A stretch of 64,000 nucleotides of DNA from Archegozetes longisetosus (lineage: Eukaryota > Arthropoda > Arachnida > Sarcoptiformes > Trhypochthoniidae). The notes beneath the pieces were generated by a model, which searched no databases, was not told the origin of the DNA, and saw nothing but the letters and a program-made list of their open reading frames with translations. Shown here piece after piece: positions 1 through 14,031 of this stretch. Within the stretch, counting starts at the first letter, position 1, and each line of letters begins with the position of its first letter. The position numbers and the translations under genes were made by a program. The stretch covers positions 8,473,073 to 8,537,072 of the forward strand of contig JAEMBT020000004.1 of the NCBI GenBank assembly GCA_018873245.2, in the 5' to 3' direction.

Positions 1-23
1 TTGACTCCAAAATAATTCCTTAG

Positions 24-162
24 TAGAAGACGGGCAAATCTTGCATTTTGTCCTTTAGGATCTTTGAATGACTGCCTATTTTTCGATCAAATTGCTAGTC
101 GACAATTCAATCAATTGAATTCTGAGCAAATTAAAAATTTGAATAAAATGTACAGAAAGTAA
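24..162 (+). CDS. Possible last exon of an unidentified gene (partial)
   Basis: An open frame runs from a splice-acceptor-like TTCCTTAG (AG at 22-23) to a TAA stop at 160-162. It codes for about 45 residues. The peptide begins RRRANLAFCPLGSLNDC and ends LNKMYRK. It looks like a real protein tail: mixed hydrophobic and charged residues, two cysteines, few low-complexity runs. The frame is closed upstream by a TAA at 13-15, which fits an intron-exon boundary. I do not recognise the family. The rest of the gene would lie to the left of the window. A chance open frame is possible because the stretch is short. No clear polyadenylation signal was seen directly after the stop. Confidence 0.35.
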
Positions 163-1452
163 AACACTATTTTATTTATCAATCTATGGTTGATTTAAAA
201 AAGAATTCATATGAAATCTTTATAGCAATTTTGACATTGGTAAAATCAATCAAATTTCTAATTGAAAATGATGCTAATAAACAATGAAAAGCGATTTTGG
301 AAGAGTCGATTTGCTTTTGAAAATGATCAAAGTAAATGGAAAATCTAAAATGTTGTACTGATGTCATTTTGGACAGGTATTGTTAGTTAAACAATTGACA
401 TTTGTTTGTGAAGGTTGGCACCAATTTTGACTTGTTCTCTTCAAACAATTTGTTTCGACTCAAACTTAGGATTGATGATATATGAAACGAGTTGAAAATA
501 GTCCAAGAATAAAGAATGAATGTGTCAAAAATTAGTTATTATGTGGTTGGGTCAGTGCTATTGTGTGCTATCTCTAATTGAAATAACACTACTGATAGCA
601 CATAATAGCAATGAGCTGACGAAATGATGAACTATCTTATAAAATGAGTTATTCTAGACTTGTGATCTTTGTGTTAACATTTAAATAACATCTTATATAG
701 TGTTTATTCAAAAAGACAATCCTTGTCAAAATAATTGAATAGCTGCTCATTGTTTTGACATCATATTTCAAGTGGAAGTGTTAGAAGAACAAAAGCAAAC
801 TTTCTTCTGATTTATCACTGAAAACATGCATTTATAACAGATTTGATAGAATTTGAGTGAAGTACTTGTTACTCAAATGAGAGATTGACTCAATCAAATA
901 TTACGAAATCATTTATTTGAAAGAGTATTTCATAACTGATGTTAGAATACTTATAATTGTTTTAAAATGCTATTCTTCAACTTAAATTAGAAGCATAATT
1001 ATAACAAGATTCTATGTTCGCTCTACTTTGTGTTTAAATCAATTTTATCTCATATTAAATTTCGCAACAACTTTCAAAACTGATTGTGTTTTAGCTCAAC
1101 AAAGGCATAGAAACTTTAGCAACTCAAAAGCTTAATTATATGAATAAAATGAATGCATATTTTGAAAGACTTAATTTACTTGAAATTGTGTTTTTTGTTA
1201 GATGCGAAACAGATTGCAAACATAGACAGTGAAACAGTTGACAAATCCCTTATTTCCTTATGTTGCGATGTCTAGCAGAACAAAATAATTGAATTAAGTA
1301 ACAACAAAATTAGCGCTTATGTTCCACAAACAGACAAGTTCTAGACAATTCTTCGAATCCCTCTTATATCCTTATGTAGAATTAGCTTGCATTTTTTTTA
1401 AATACCTAAAACATTTTCATCAACAAGTTTAAAGTTTAAATTTCATCCAAAT

Positions 1453-1497
1453 GAGAATGCTCAAATTGAGAATGCTCAAATTGAGAATGCTCAAATT
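1453..1497. repeat. 15-bp tandem repeat, three copies
   Basis: The unit GAGAATGCTCAAATT occurs three times head to tail without mismatch, in noncoding DNA. Confidence 0.95.
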
Positions 1498-3978
1498 TGA
1501 AATTGAATTTAGAAACAAGACTGCTTTAATTGAACTGATCACACATCTTATGTCAATAAATGAGTATCTTGTCAAACAACTAATTACTCATTAAGTTTAT
1601 CTGGTCTAAAAGTCTGTATTGAAATCAGAATTGAATTGTCTGATTGGAATGAGTTTATGAGATTATCAGATGAGTAAAGTTTAATGAGAGTAAAAGTAGT
1701 GAATACAATAATCTCGAGTATTTCATTTTGAGTCAATATTGAGCAATAAATCAGTCTGTTGTACGTGATTAGGATTAACACATATTAAACCAACTAAACA
1801 TAATTCTTAAAGGATTAAAGGATTCTCGATTTACGAAGGATACAAATGACTACTGAGGAAGCAAATAATTGTAACGGATTGAACACGACCTTCGCTGATA
1901 ATTCTTAGACGGAAATAGAAAATTTTTCTATTTCTGCTTTGTTAAAGTGAAACCAAGTTCTGAAAGATTAAAAAATCGTTATAGATTATGATTACTAATT
2001 ATAAAAGTGATGATATAATCACATGATCTAATGAAATAAAGCTCACATTAATCTGTTCGTAGCGTAAAGTTATGAAAACATGTCAAGAGATCAATATAAA
2101 GTTGTGAAAATATATTTCGAAAAATCATCTATCTTAAGGATCAATTTTTGATGTATTAAACTAAATGGATAGGAAATAGTATTCTGTTTGATCAGTGTTT
2201 TTCAATTTGGCTTTTATATTGCTTAGTTATTATTGCAATGATTGAGAGCATTAACTTTTCACGTAATCAGTAGTGAAGTCAAATTGAATCTAAAGAAGAG
2301 AACAACAGAAATTGAGATGTCAAGTCTAACAAACAGTTTAGGAAGTACAGTATAATTTGGTAGCTTTCCTTATGAAATGCTTGACTAATAATTGGTGAGT
2401 AATAAAGAAAACAGTGGATGATAGAGTCGATTGATCAAACGAATCAACTAATCTAATAGTAAGCTGTTTTAAGGTAAGAAATCTAGCGTTAAAACTAAAG
2501 TGATCTAGTATTGTGTTTCTACTGTATTCCAGTATGAATTATTAGAATATTGCAAAATATGACATTTGATCACATTAGTGTCATCAGTTATAAAGTAATA
2601 CATACATCGCGAGGACATAGTCAAAGAGAGGTCATCGAAAAAAGGATACATACCATAAATTATTCATTTGAAAACAGCTATATATTTGCCTCTTGCAAAC
2701 TAACTCCAGTTAACAGCTAGTATTGAATGCGCTCCTCACTCAATCCATACCAATATTTCATCGAATCCTATGTTTGCACACTTCCTAAAACACGAAACAT
2801 TCTGTTCCAACACTAATCAATTATTCATATTATCTTACTTATTAATAAGAAGTCAAAACTAACTTATTCCAACTGAACTCTAAATCAAATCAAGCTTATT
2901 CATCAATTCTATGCTATTTAGTGACTGAATTAGGAAATATTTGTTCTATTCAAAACGTTTTATTCTAATAAAATCTACAGATTTTAGCTCTAAGATAAAT
3001 GAAAAAGTTAGCAAATTTCGCATTAAATCAATCAAACAATCAATATTTAATAACTTTTGTATTAACATAATTGGATTATTTTTTATTAGTTCAGGTATTT
3101 TTTGCATTGTTCCTTTTTCCAACGAATTCAAATACATATTGTTAGAATTTTGATCTAATTTAATAAAGAATTTTTCAAATTGAAACATTTTTGTTATATA
3201 GAGGAATGTAAGTGAAGGCTGAGTCGCATTGCATAAGGAAACCAAGTTTTATGTCACCATTGGTTGCGTTTATCCAAATTAGTCCACCATCTCGTGCCGA
3301 TTCTTAATGTCTTAATTTTGATTTTCTTCAGAATATTCAAATTCCGTGCTTGGCTAAGCTCTTAAACTTTGAGCTTTGCCTTATTTTTAAAAAGTTTTCA
3401 AAAACTTTGCTGTAATGACACTATGATTAATAGATTCGAAAATATGCAGAATTTAATATATTTTATAGGTTTTTATAAACCAGCTAAATAAATCATTAAC
3501 GTTTGCTTAAATCCTAACTTAGAAGGTTATTTTTGAGAAATAGTCATTTATTTGAAGACATCAGAAGGAAGAAAAACTATAATTTAAAAAAACTTCACTT
3601 CCGAGAATAATAATCAGTTGAACTTTGAAAACTTCGAACCAATATTGAGTTGACTTTTCGAGAAGATATTAAAACAAGAACTGAACGGAAAGTGAAAAAC
3701 AAAAAGGAATGGAAGCGATTTATTTGAGAAGGCAGAGCAATAATTGATGAAAATAGTTATCTGAGAATGGAGACAATATAATGTGGTTTGACGTAGAATT
3801 TGTGATTCAAGTCCGTTTCTCGACTGGGCTTCCGGACTCTGTTTTAGTCATTAGTTTGATATATCATCTTTATTACAGCCACACTCATTATCAGCACAAT
3901 GACTATATATCCAGTATATAAGATATAATAAAATATTGCACAGTTTTCGATACTAAAATGTGACATCATTACGATAAG

Positions 3979-4060
3979 AAATGGCAAACAGTGTATAAGA
4001 GATGGCAAACAGTGTATAAGATATGGCAAACAGTGTATAAGATGTGGCAAACAGTGTATT
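3979..4060. repeat. 21-bp minisatellite, four copies
   Basis: Four head-to-tail copies of a 21-base unit with core ATGGCAAACAGTGTATAAG. Changes are confined mostly to the first three bases of each unit, and the last copy is cut short. The repeat gives a spurious repetitive open frame on the minus strand. Confidence 0.95.
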
Positions 4061-5892
4061 CTCTTAGAAGAAATATAGTTTTCTATGCATTAAAAAAGAC
4101 TCAATGAGGACTCAATGTAGACTGACTTGTAGAATGCTCATAGAGATTTAATACCTACACAATTCAGTCTCATCTTTCATATGAAGTATCATTGATAGCA
4201 ATATTTAGTTTGTTTCCACTGTTGCTGTGAAATATCGGCGCAACAGTCCTCAAACATTTGCGATCCAATGTTTTTATCAATCCGAAAAGTCGCTCATTTG
4301 TCTCAATCAGTGTCATTGCCCAAAAGAAATACTATATAATGACCAGAAGTAGTATACATAAGATAGTAAAGAAGAAAAAGGAGAATCAGTGCGTGTGGAC
4401 TATGATATCGAGCCATTGATACCATATTATATAGATGTAGACATGAGCAACATTTACTTCTATCTTAAATCCTGAGTACTTGGCTGGTGAAATACTGCAC
4501 CCAACAGATTAATTTATTTTCTACAGACTCGACCACTAAGGAATTCTATACTAAGCCAAATCACACCCAAACTACAATTAGCATCTAAACTATTTCCCAA
4601 ACTATTCGAGCTCTCTCTTCCTTCTATTTTTTAACTTTTGTATCTATTATTTCTAAATGCACTGATTAAGTGAAATTTATCCTAATAAACTGGTCACAAC
4701 ACTCTCTAGCTGATATCCATAAAAATTTCACTTAAGCCTGGTTTAAATAAAATGTGAAAGTGAATTTTCGTACCAATTAATTGTTATTCTCGCGAACTGC
4801 CCAGTAAATTGGAAACGTTCAAAATAGACATTAAACAATAATTAATTGATAAAGTTTTAATATTTTCCCTCAATGAAAAAGTGCCTACAGTTGCAAATTT
4901 GTGTTAATAAAAACAGTTAACGTAATTAATTTTCTTTTTTCAGCAATTAAACCATAAGAAATAGAACTGATTTATAATCTTTTACCAAACTCAATCAATA
5001 GAAACTAGAACCCTATGAATCTTAGACATTGTTTAATTATCACAAGTTGAAAAATGATGTAATTTAAATAAAATTTCAAACTTCTAGAGTAGATATCGCG
5101 AAGAAGAGTAAGCTATTGAAAAATGATGACTCAAGTAATTTGTAGTGAAGTATGAGATTGAAGTGAAACATTGGAGCTGTTTAGTACCACTCAAAATCCA
5201 TTACAGAAAAATTTCAACTATTTTTCAGCTCTGCTTCTCATTGTCGAGTGATTGTTTTTGTTTAAAAACACAATTGTTATTGCTAAATATTTGTGATGTC
5301 TACTTTGGAGATGTCTAGTTTTTCATACGATCACTTCTATTATGAATAGTTTTTCTTATGTCGATGTTTTCCTAAGTTGTTATTTGTTGACGAAGTTTGT
5401 TTTGTTGTTTTGTTGTTTTCAGTGAAAGGGGAATACAGAGAATAAGTTTGTGCGTTCAGCTAGGTTCCTATCTGAACTTATACTTTAGAAATATGACAAA
5501 CATGGTTCTTAATTGAATGCAAATAATTGAAATTCCTAGTATTTGAGGATCTAAAATGCAGTAGCTATTAGTAGCAATTATTTTGCAAATTCTCGGAATT
5601 CAATAGATACAGTGGCAAATCTGACGGCGACTTCGATTAACAAATTATTCTCATGAAATAGTCATCATGTGAACAAATTTTCTAAAGATATCTCTCATTA
5701 GTTACAAATTGTAATAATAGAAGAAAGTTAGCTGTAAATCAATATCAAACCCATTAATTACAAGCTACGAACAAAATATTTATGTAAATTAGTTTGACTT
5801 TCTTAACTTTGAACAAAAACAGATGAGTGTTTATTTTGGTTGCAAAAAATATCAAATTTATTTTCACTTTGTCTTCACTTTGTTGGAATTCG

Positions 5893-5910
5893 ATGCATAA
5901 CGTTATGCAT
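5893..5910. repeat. Perfect 18-bp palindrome
   Basis: The sequence ATGCATAACGTTATGCAT is its own reverse complement over 18 bases. It could be a dimeric protein binding site or chance. No gene is close. Confidence 0.9.
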
Positions 5911-7550
5911 TGGAAATCAATAATTATAGACTATGTTCATACTATGAATAACATACAATCTTAAGCTGACCTCATAGTTGTTTAAGTTAGATTATTTGTC
6001 TGTGAAATCTTTTTTATCTTAATAATTTTTTAGAAAACAAACTCTTCCTAAATGGAGCAGATTATTTACTCATATACTTGTATTCAGTATTCTCTTTAAT
6101 TTGAGGTGAACGCAACTTTTTATTGCTAATCGTAGAAATTTTGAGAGCAATAGTTGGGTCAGTTGCATACTTATGGATTAAAAGGTTCAATTATTTCTTT
6201 TTCAATACAACAGCGACTGGTTAATCAATCAGTCATCACTCAATTGAACTTGTTGTCAATTTTGAAAGTGAACTTCAGTAATAATTGTAATTTGAGCGTT
6301 TTATAAGATTTTATATTCAAGATTGACAGGCATGGCTTGGTCTACGATCAAAACTGGCAATCTCCATTATTATAACGCTAGAACTAAAAGTTATATTCCA
6401 GAGTGAATGAAAATCTGGTTTTTAATTATATTTCTAAACAAAAACTGCAGAAATATGAATCGTGAATAGTGAAACAATGTGAAAAGTTGAATCATGATTA
6501 CCTGAGAGCATTATCTGGTACTCATTATGATTAAGTGTATTATTTAGGTGAAAAAATAGGATCGAAAGCAGTGTTATTTGATCGAAGCACTAGTACAGTA
6601 ATAAAGGGCTACGACCACGAACTCATTTCCACAATAAAGATTGTTTGTGAATACACAAAGAGTAGACATATTCTCCTATAATTAAGTTGATGTGATGTTT
6701 AATTTCCTGTTGGTTAAAATTGACTAACACTATGAATGAAGAGAAATCAACTAAATAATGCATGGATAGTAAGCTTTACTTTCATTTTAATCGCATAGAT
6801 TTTGTTCCTCTTTCTCAACACTATACTGTTTCTCACCAGCGAATTGATCAAAAAATATTGCTTTTCACCCATCAGACGATAGTCACTCATAAGATACAGT
6901 TATTTCTTGCAATTCTTATAATTGCATTCTTATTGATCTGCAAATTTAAAAGTTATCTCTTAAGTGATACTTTTTCTACTCATACAATGAAGAATTGGTA
7001 TCAAAAGAATGGAAAGCTATGCGTTGAGCGGCATTTTTAAGTTGATCAATGACTAAACGCTCTGGTGAGCGCTTTCAAATTTTCAATAACTAGGATATCG
7101 TGTGATTTTTATGCGAAACGTGACCAAAATTTAATACAACTTAGAAGCTTAGCATAAAGTATTATATGTTCCAAACTCATACTCTTCTCAACTTCTACTT
7201 GACTTTTCCAACTTTTTCATATATATATGAAATTTGATGATATTTCAAACTTCTCCAGACATCACAACTTTGCTCTTTGTGAAAATATTAGCGTTTTTGT
7301 CGATTCTGTCCACGTTATGCCTATCCATAAGAGTGGGATCATCTGCAAATACCTATGGCTTTCATTCTCTTCTTATGCGTTCCAGAAAGAGAAAAATGGT
7401 TTTGTTCCGGTCCTAAAGTTCAGAAATGCTCTACGCATTGACCATCATTTCAAAAGTTATATATGTCTGCCATAAGAAACCTAAACGTTTTTTTACAATA
7501 GTTTTCTCGTTTCTGATCTACTATTCCTATTATTCTGTTTTTCTTTAAGG

Positions 7551-7600
7551 AAATGACACCAACACTGAGATCCAGAAATGACACCAACACTGAGATTCAG
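7551..7600. repeat. 25-bp tandem duplication
   Basis: Two adjacent 25-base copies beginning AAATGACACCAACACTGAGA differ by one base near the end. This is a recent local duplication in a G+C-richer noncoding patch. Confidence 0.95.
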
Positions 7601-9012
7601 TGGAAACCTAAAGCGTTCTACAAAAGGCAAACGAAAGAAAGAGAGGCTCAATAGCTGTGTGTAGACTTCAGATCACAGGCAAAGCAATATTGCGCCTGGC
7701 CTTAAGGGCGATAATCCGAAATCCATTTCTGAGAATCTTTTTCATGACGACCTCAAGTGCTATCTCTGTATATCACAATCAATTGTATAACTTAAAAACT
7801 ATGGCTGGACTGAAGCCGTGTATGAAACACATACATCCTCGGGGACAGGAGTGCTCAGGATTTAACTGAGAAATGGCGTGGTTTGGAATAACGATTAAAG
7901 CTTTCCACTCATACTTCTCTTCCACTATTTTCCCTTTTTTCATTCTTTCTTCTTTTTAGCTATTGATTGTTAAAGTCAAAGCCATTACTGAGTAAAATAC
8001 GTCTGATGTCGTATATAATGTGAATTTAGTTTGCAATATATACCAGATTTTATGCTCGAACAATTCCTGCTGAGCATAGGCTGCACTACTCTTAACGCAG
8101 TTTACCCTACATTTACCGCATCCATTTCACACATCTTGTATTACCAATATATCAGCATTGAATTTGTTTATCAAAATCATCATCTCTTCATGTCTAAACC
8201 TGAACCAGTTCTTCACAAAACAATCATCAAACTATGCCATATTAAACACCATTATCTACTTATATTGCGCGTTGTTTTTCTGGTAAAATGTATGAGACAA
8301 GACCAAAATCAATAATTGATAATTTGAATTATTTCAGCAAAACCATCCGTAGATCATAAAATGTACAAAATCGTGATTGAAAAAATAAATTTTGCTGCAA
8401 GTAGAGTGCAAAAACAATTGCCTATTGTTTCTTTTGAATTGGGTTGAGTTGGAGTTTGAAAGTTTCAGAAGCGAGTTATTTGATGATAAGTGACATCTTG
8501 CTTTTGATGATGATACTTATCAGAGTGCAGGGAAGAATAAGAGAGCTAAACTTTTGAATGATAAACGATAACAGTTGAAATGTTAGGTATTTGTTTTTCA
8601 AAAATTTGTTGACGTCTACTCAGACTCAGGTTTAAGGAGTAGTAGAGCCTAAGTCCGCAATCGAAATTTGATTGAAATTTTTCTTTACAGCCAAACTTTT
8701 GCTGCGAGCCTAAAAGACTCTGATGGAAAGTGCAATCTTGGATGCGCACAGTGTTCTATTGATATACTCTATGAAAGACTTTAGAAGATTGCGTTTTTGA
8801 AGGCAAAGGATTTACTTTGACTTAAGCCCTCCTCATATAGCATTAATGTAATAGTTTGTGTAAGACTCACTGCACTGGGATTTAAACGCTCTATAATACT
8901 GTAGCTATTGGTGAGACGACATTCACATAATACATATTTCATACATTCAAAAATACAGATGAGAAAATCAAAGAAGTACTGATAAAGAGCGAGTCAAAGA
9001 AGATGAGTCAAT

Positions 9013-9017
<5 letters not shown>

Positions 9018-9093
<76 letters not shown>
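9018..9093. repeat. (GA)n microsatellite
   Basis: About 38 uninterrupted GA dinucleotides, the longest GA tract of the window. Such tracts are common in arthropod intergenic DNA and can bind GAGA-type factors; nothing here shows a regulatory role. Confidence 0.97.
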
Positions 9094-9094
<1 letters not shown>

Positions 9095-11125
9095 AAGCTT
9101 AATTCCATTGATAAAAGCATGAGAAAAATAGAAAGTAATAAATTTAGGAAAAAGATGAGTTTTCAAATGGGAATTTATTGATTGAATAGAAACGTGGGTA
9201 TAATTGTTAGGTTATTATAGTTGTGTTTACTTATGTATATAAGGTTTGATTAAAGATTTAATTAAGGCGTTTCCTCTATTTCCTCAATACTTAGAGCTTT
9301 TGGCCATTTGAAAGCGTTGTCTTAATTCACTATTTGGTGGTAATAGGTTTCTCTGGGCCTGAAAACGGTCGACGTGGGAATATCATGAATAAGAAATCTT
9401 ATTCTCAGGAGACTCGCAGAATCTTATGATTATATAGAATCGGCTGCTGTTGCGCTATTGCCGAGTAATGTAGATGCAAAATAAATGCCTTATACCATGC
9501 AAAGTAACAGCACATAAAATATACACATTTTCTTCTCAACTCGCGCTATAAGAAATTCACACCAAATATAAAACACAAGTGGTCTCCACTAACACCTCCA
9601 AATAGCTATTTCTATCAGAATATCACCAACTACTACAGCTTTGGTTTTATAGCTATTCAAAAGCGAGTCTCAGCCACATCGAAATCACTGGAAGCATAAC
9701 CTAACTTACTATTAGTTTTCTTTGGGCTAAAAAGAAAATAACAAAATGAGAAAATGCATAGCACTATAAAATGAGTTTAAAGAGAGAAGAGAAGCAAAAC
9801 TGGAAGGGAGTTAGCAATAGAAGAAGAGGTATAAAAAGTAATAACAGAAATAATGACATTCAAATATTCACTAAATGTCGCAAAATGTGCTTTTCAGCGC
9901 TCAATTGGCATAAATGGCATAACCAATTGATTTAGAAAATAACTGCACACATTATCAGGAGAAAAGTTTGGAGGGATTGACGGATTCGTTCGGTATACTA
10001 ATCAACTGATAAATGGAATCGTTGATCAATCGTTATTGTGTGCTCTGTTACTAGTTTGTAGAGAACTGAACCCAATGTTACTCAACAACAAAAATAGAAA
10101 TCAAGAAAAACACGCAATGAATGGCGTGTATATTTAGCCAACTTCTTAGGAACCCTATCAATACAGCCTGAGTTGCAGTCTCGCCAATCAAAGTCAGACC
10201 AACATTAATGTTATCAGCTTTCCATTCGCTTAACAGCTCAGATTCACTTAAGACAAGGTGTGTTCTGCTACACTAGATTTCTAATTATAGAAATGAACCA
10301 AATATTACTCAAAACTTTTGATTCTGGCTCAAAATTGAATCAAATAATTAACTTGACTCTACACATCAATTTAACCACTTTTCTGAAGAGCTGTCTTTTT
10401 CAAACTGATTATAAGATTAATAAACTCAATCATAGGATTAAATGCTGTCAGAGCCTTAATTATATAACTAGATGATAAGAAACCAGAAGAGAAAAATGTT
10501 GACAGAAAAAAGTTTTTAATTTTAATTAATATATTAATATAATGAGAAAAGTGTGAGATTTTCTCTCATATCTTTTCTGGGCTACCGAACAGCCTTGTCT
10601 CGCATTAATTGACTTCATATTGAGATATACTATTAGCTCATTAACTATAGTTATGAGGAAATAAAAAATACCGATAATGCATGCATCAATTATCGTTTAT
10701 TTATAACAAGAAATATTTTTTCTTTTACGCACATCACTTCTCGGAGTGGTGAAACTGGTTTTCTTCTCAGTGTGTTCATATAAATTTTCTGCATATTAAT
10801 TCTTCAATGCTTATCCAATGTGATTTAACATTCCAATTATTAATCACATATCACATCGAATAAACGAACTAATAAGTTATGCTAAAAAATCTTTATGTAA
10901 AATTAAATAAAAACGTTAAGCAATAAACAAAGAAGAAACATTTTAACTGTGAAAATTAATTAATGTATTTTAACTGGAAGACTGACTACCTCTGACTGAC
11001 TTTTAGAAATCCATTTCTTCTTAATTTACAAAATTGGTTGACACTTAAATCTTTTTTTGACAGATCTCTATATAGAGAATAAGACCAATAATTTTTATCT
11101 AACGTGTAAATTGAAGCGTAATTTT

Positions 11126-11223
11126 GTTCTGTATACTCCTTATATTCTGAATATTCTGTATATTCTGTATATTCTGTAACTCTGTATATTCTGAGTATTC
11201 TGTATATTCTGTATATTCTGTAC
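11126..11223. repeat. 9-bp TATTCTGTA minisatellite
   Basis: About ten imperfect head-to-tail copies of TATTCTGTA, with variants such as TATTCTGAG and ACTCTGTA. On the minus strand it reads as a repetitive Thr-Glu-Tyr peptide in two frames, which is an artefact. Related repeats lie at 35438 and 53078. Confidence 0.92.
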
Positions 11224-13989
11224 ATTTCGAAGTCACATAATTTACATTCAGTCTATGGTTACATAAGTGAAAACTTAAATCCGTAATTACTTTCATTTTT
11301 AGCCTTAAGGATACACAAAGAATAAGAACTAGTCTAAAGTTGCGGTGACTAAAGAACGTTGTATTATATTATACCGTCGTCGTTGAATGAAAAATAAGGT
11401 TCGAGTTGTTAATATTTCTTTCCGTCAGAGTGACTCTCAGGTGAAATCTCTCAAATAATCAAATTGGTATTTAATTAGGACTTTCAATATGCAAATCAAG
11501 TCATTCCTGAAGTGACCATAGCTGGCGCTCGCACTGCATTATGAACACCAAACTACTATGATTTTCAGTTTTGATTTTAATTTGCACTGATTAACTAGCC
11601 TTTAGAGTTAGTATACACACAATTCTGACAGTCTCACTGAGTTCTGTTCAAATTTTACAGTTTGTGCTTCATTTAAGCTAATCTTTTAAGGTTGCAATAC
11701 ATTGCATTAAATATAACCGCAAACTTGTGTACATATTTGTTAAAATGGGTCTCTCACAAGAAGAGGAACAATTATTGAAAAAGCTTTAACATTTTTATTA
11801 CGAGCCAAAGACTTGATTCCTTATTCTATATTCTACTATTTGAAAGTCAGGTTAACCAAAAAGAAATAGTGCTTTGAGGGATAAGTTATTTTAGAAATCC
11901 AGTTTTGCCTTTTTTATGAGATGCAGCATTTTTATTGATTACTCTATTGTTTTATGGACTTTATTATCAAATTTTTCTGACAGAACCAAACAATACAATT
12001 GATGTTTATTTAGTTTAAAAATGTTACGATATTTGAAGAAATTGTAATATTTGTTAAGACAATCGAAATTCATAGTTAGTACTCATTTAATTTATAAAAT
12101 AACTCTTATAAGTGAAAGAGCGAGAAAAAAATACTGAAAACTAAATTGAAAATAGGTTTTTCATAAATATAAAGAGTTGTTTGCTTAATCGCCAAACAAA
12201 ATCGATGTTAAGAGTGATGTGCTCTTTTGGTGTAAGTAATTCATTTCTTTAATCGTCAGTCTGATTGTCACATATAAAGCATTTAGGTTTCAGACTCTGT
12301 AATCAAATATAATGACCTCAAATGGCTAATGAAAGCTAACTATCACTGATCAAACTAATGCTAAGTGATATTAACACTAAATTATTAGAATATTTTGAGT
12401 AATAGACGCGAGTAGAGGACAGAGGAATGTTGTCAAAGGATTGTATCTAGAATTGACTAACTCTGTGAAGAGTTATATTGAGAGTTGATTAGACTCAACT
12501 TCTTTGAATGATGCTTCAATAATGCTAAGAATAGACTATGATATAGGGAAAGTTGAGCTTTTAAATTATCTCTAAGTGCGTGTATATTAAATATCAGACT
12601 TTCTGTGCATTCGTATCAATTCATTTGTAATGTATTCATTTAAATATGAAATTTGATCAGTTCTGATTATATTAGTTTAAAACTACTCTTATTTTTAGAC
12701 TCCTTTGTTTTCATTGCACAAAGTGTTGTGTTGTATGATTTTGTTTTTAAATTTTGCATAGCTTTATCAGAAATTAAATTTATTTTAAGTTTGATCCTAG
12801 ATTTTTGTAAAATTTTTAATAAATCAATTCGCTTAAATTGAAACTTTTAATTCATAAATTGAAAAACTGAAATAAAATTACAGTTAATTAAGTGAAAATA
12901 ATTTTTGTTTGGAATCGCACTATCTTTTACGAAAGAACATGAATTTTCGGAAGATTCTTAACACTTGAAGTCAAAATGGTCCAATTATTTACAAATTTAT
13001 GTAAGAATACTGTTAGAAATTAGGATATCAATAGAAAACTCTTGATTGTGTTTGTTATAAGGGCAAACATTAACGGATAATAAATTATTATGAGGATAAA
13101 TTCCTTTTCAGCTATGCTTTTATAAATTGATTGTTCAATTTGAATACCTTCTAGGTGGTTTGTTCAAACTAATTTGTGCTCAAAATGATCAAATTCATTT
13201 GTCTATCATTTTTAGCTAATTATGACCAACTAATTTGTTTTTGTAATTGGGATAAGTTTTTTTCAATTAAGTTTTAGCGATAAAACAAATTCATGTTTTG
13301 GACAATAATTGAGTGAAACACATTATACGAAGCAATTAAATTTGTAAATCGAAGGACTTTTCGATGTCTAATACATCGATTCTTTATGAAGGTAATACCA
13401 GAAAGTCCTAATATTAGATCGAAATACACACCACATTCACTTTCAATTTCTCAGTCTTTAGCGAAACCATTCAAGTAAAACAAGAGCTCACCAGAAAAAT
13501 CTTTAGGTATTAAACTAAGCCACAAATCGTCATCTGCGAGAAAATCTGATGGAAAACTCAATTAGCGTTTACCGAAAACTTTATTCTGCTTTAGTTTGAA
13601 TCTGACGTGAAAAAATCCTATTAAGATCTGCCTCACTTTTTAAGCAAATCAACTCAGAGCACAACTGAAGCCTTTCTAATAAATTACTTCCTGCATATGC
13701 AAAATCTCATACTAAATAAAACTGGTCTTTATATCGAAAGATGGTCATTAGGTTTTAGAAACAAAGTTAATTTTTCCATTCGATTGACTACATAAATAGG
13801 AGAAAAAGATAGAGAAAATCATAATTGATTCGGTGATTGACTAGAAAACGATTTTAGTGGAAAGCAAATGATTTTGTGGCTGGTAATGATTTTAGTAGTT
13901 ATATATAAGCTGACATTTTGGGGTAGCTACTGGTAAAAAGAGATGGATTTATTTTAGAAGGTAGTAATTAGTATATGATGTTCTGTAAT

Positions 13990-14031
13990 TTGCTACAGAA
14001 TTTGTAGCTACAGAACTTGTAACTACAGAAT
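13990..14031. repeat. 15-bp tandem repeat, about three copies
   Basis: The unit TTGTAGCTACAGAAC occurs about three times; the first copy is 3 bases shorter and the last has two substitutions. Each unit contains a small inverted motif (TGTAGCTACA). Confidence 0.88.

Larger units (their letters stand above)
163..9017. other. Intergenic A+T-rich DNA, no recognisable gene
   Basis: I found no coding exon with a recognisable domain here. The stretch contains the minisatellites listed separately at 1453, 3979 and 7551 and a perfect palindrome at 5893. Between about 6760 and 8320 the DNA is less A+T-rich and has several overlapping small open frames: 6762-7040 (92 codons, one hydrophobic segment), 7237-7416 (a hydrophobic N-terminus followed by a basic RSRKRK run), and others near 7657-7869 and 8031-8315. 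None has a product I recognise. They may be remnants of old coding DNA, exons of an unknown gene, or chance frames. Confidence 0.6.

Noticed and set aside
2941..3245. Overlapping frames of 70 (+) and 99 (-) codons
   Set aside because: They mirror each other on opposite strands, the plus one begins with TTG, and neither has a recognisable domain or start context.
10986..11296. Minus-strand open frames with Thr-Glu-Tyr repeats
   Set aside because: They are translations of the TATTCTGTA minisatellite in two frames, with no start context, splice signals or domain.
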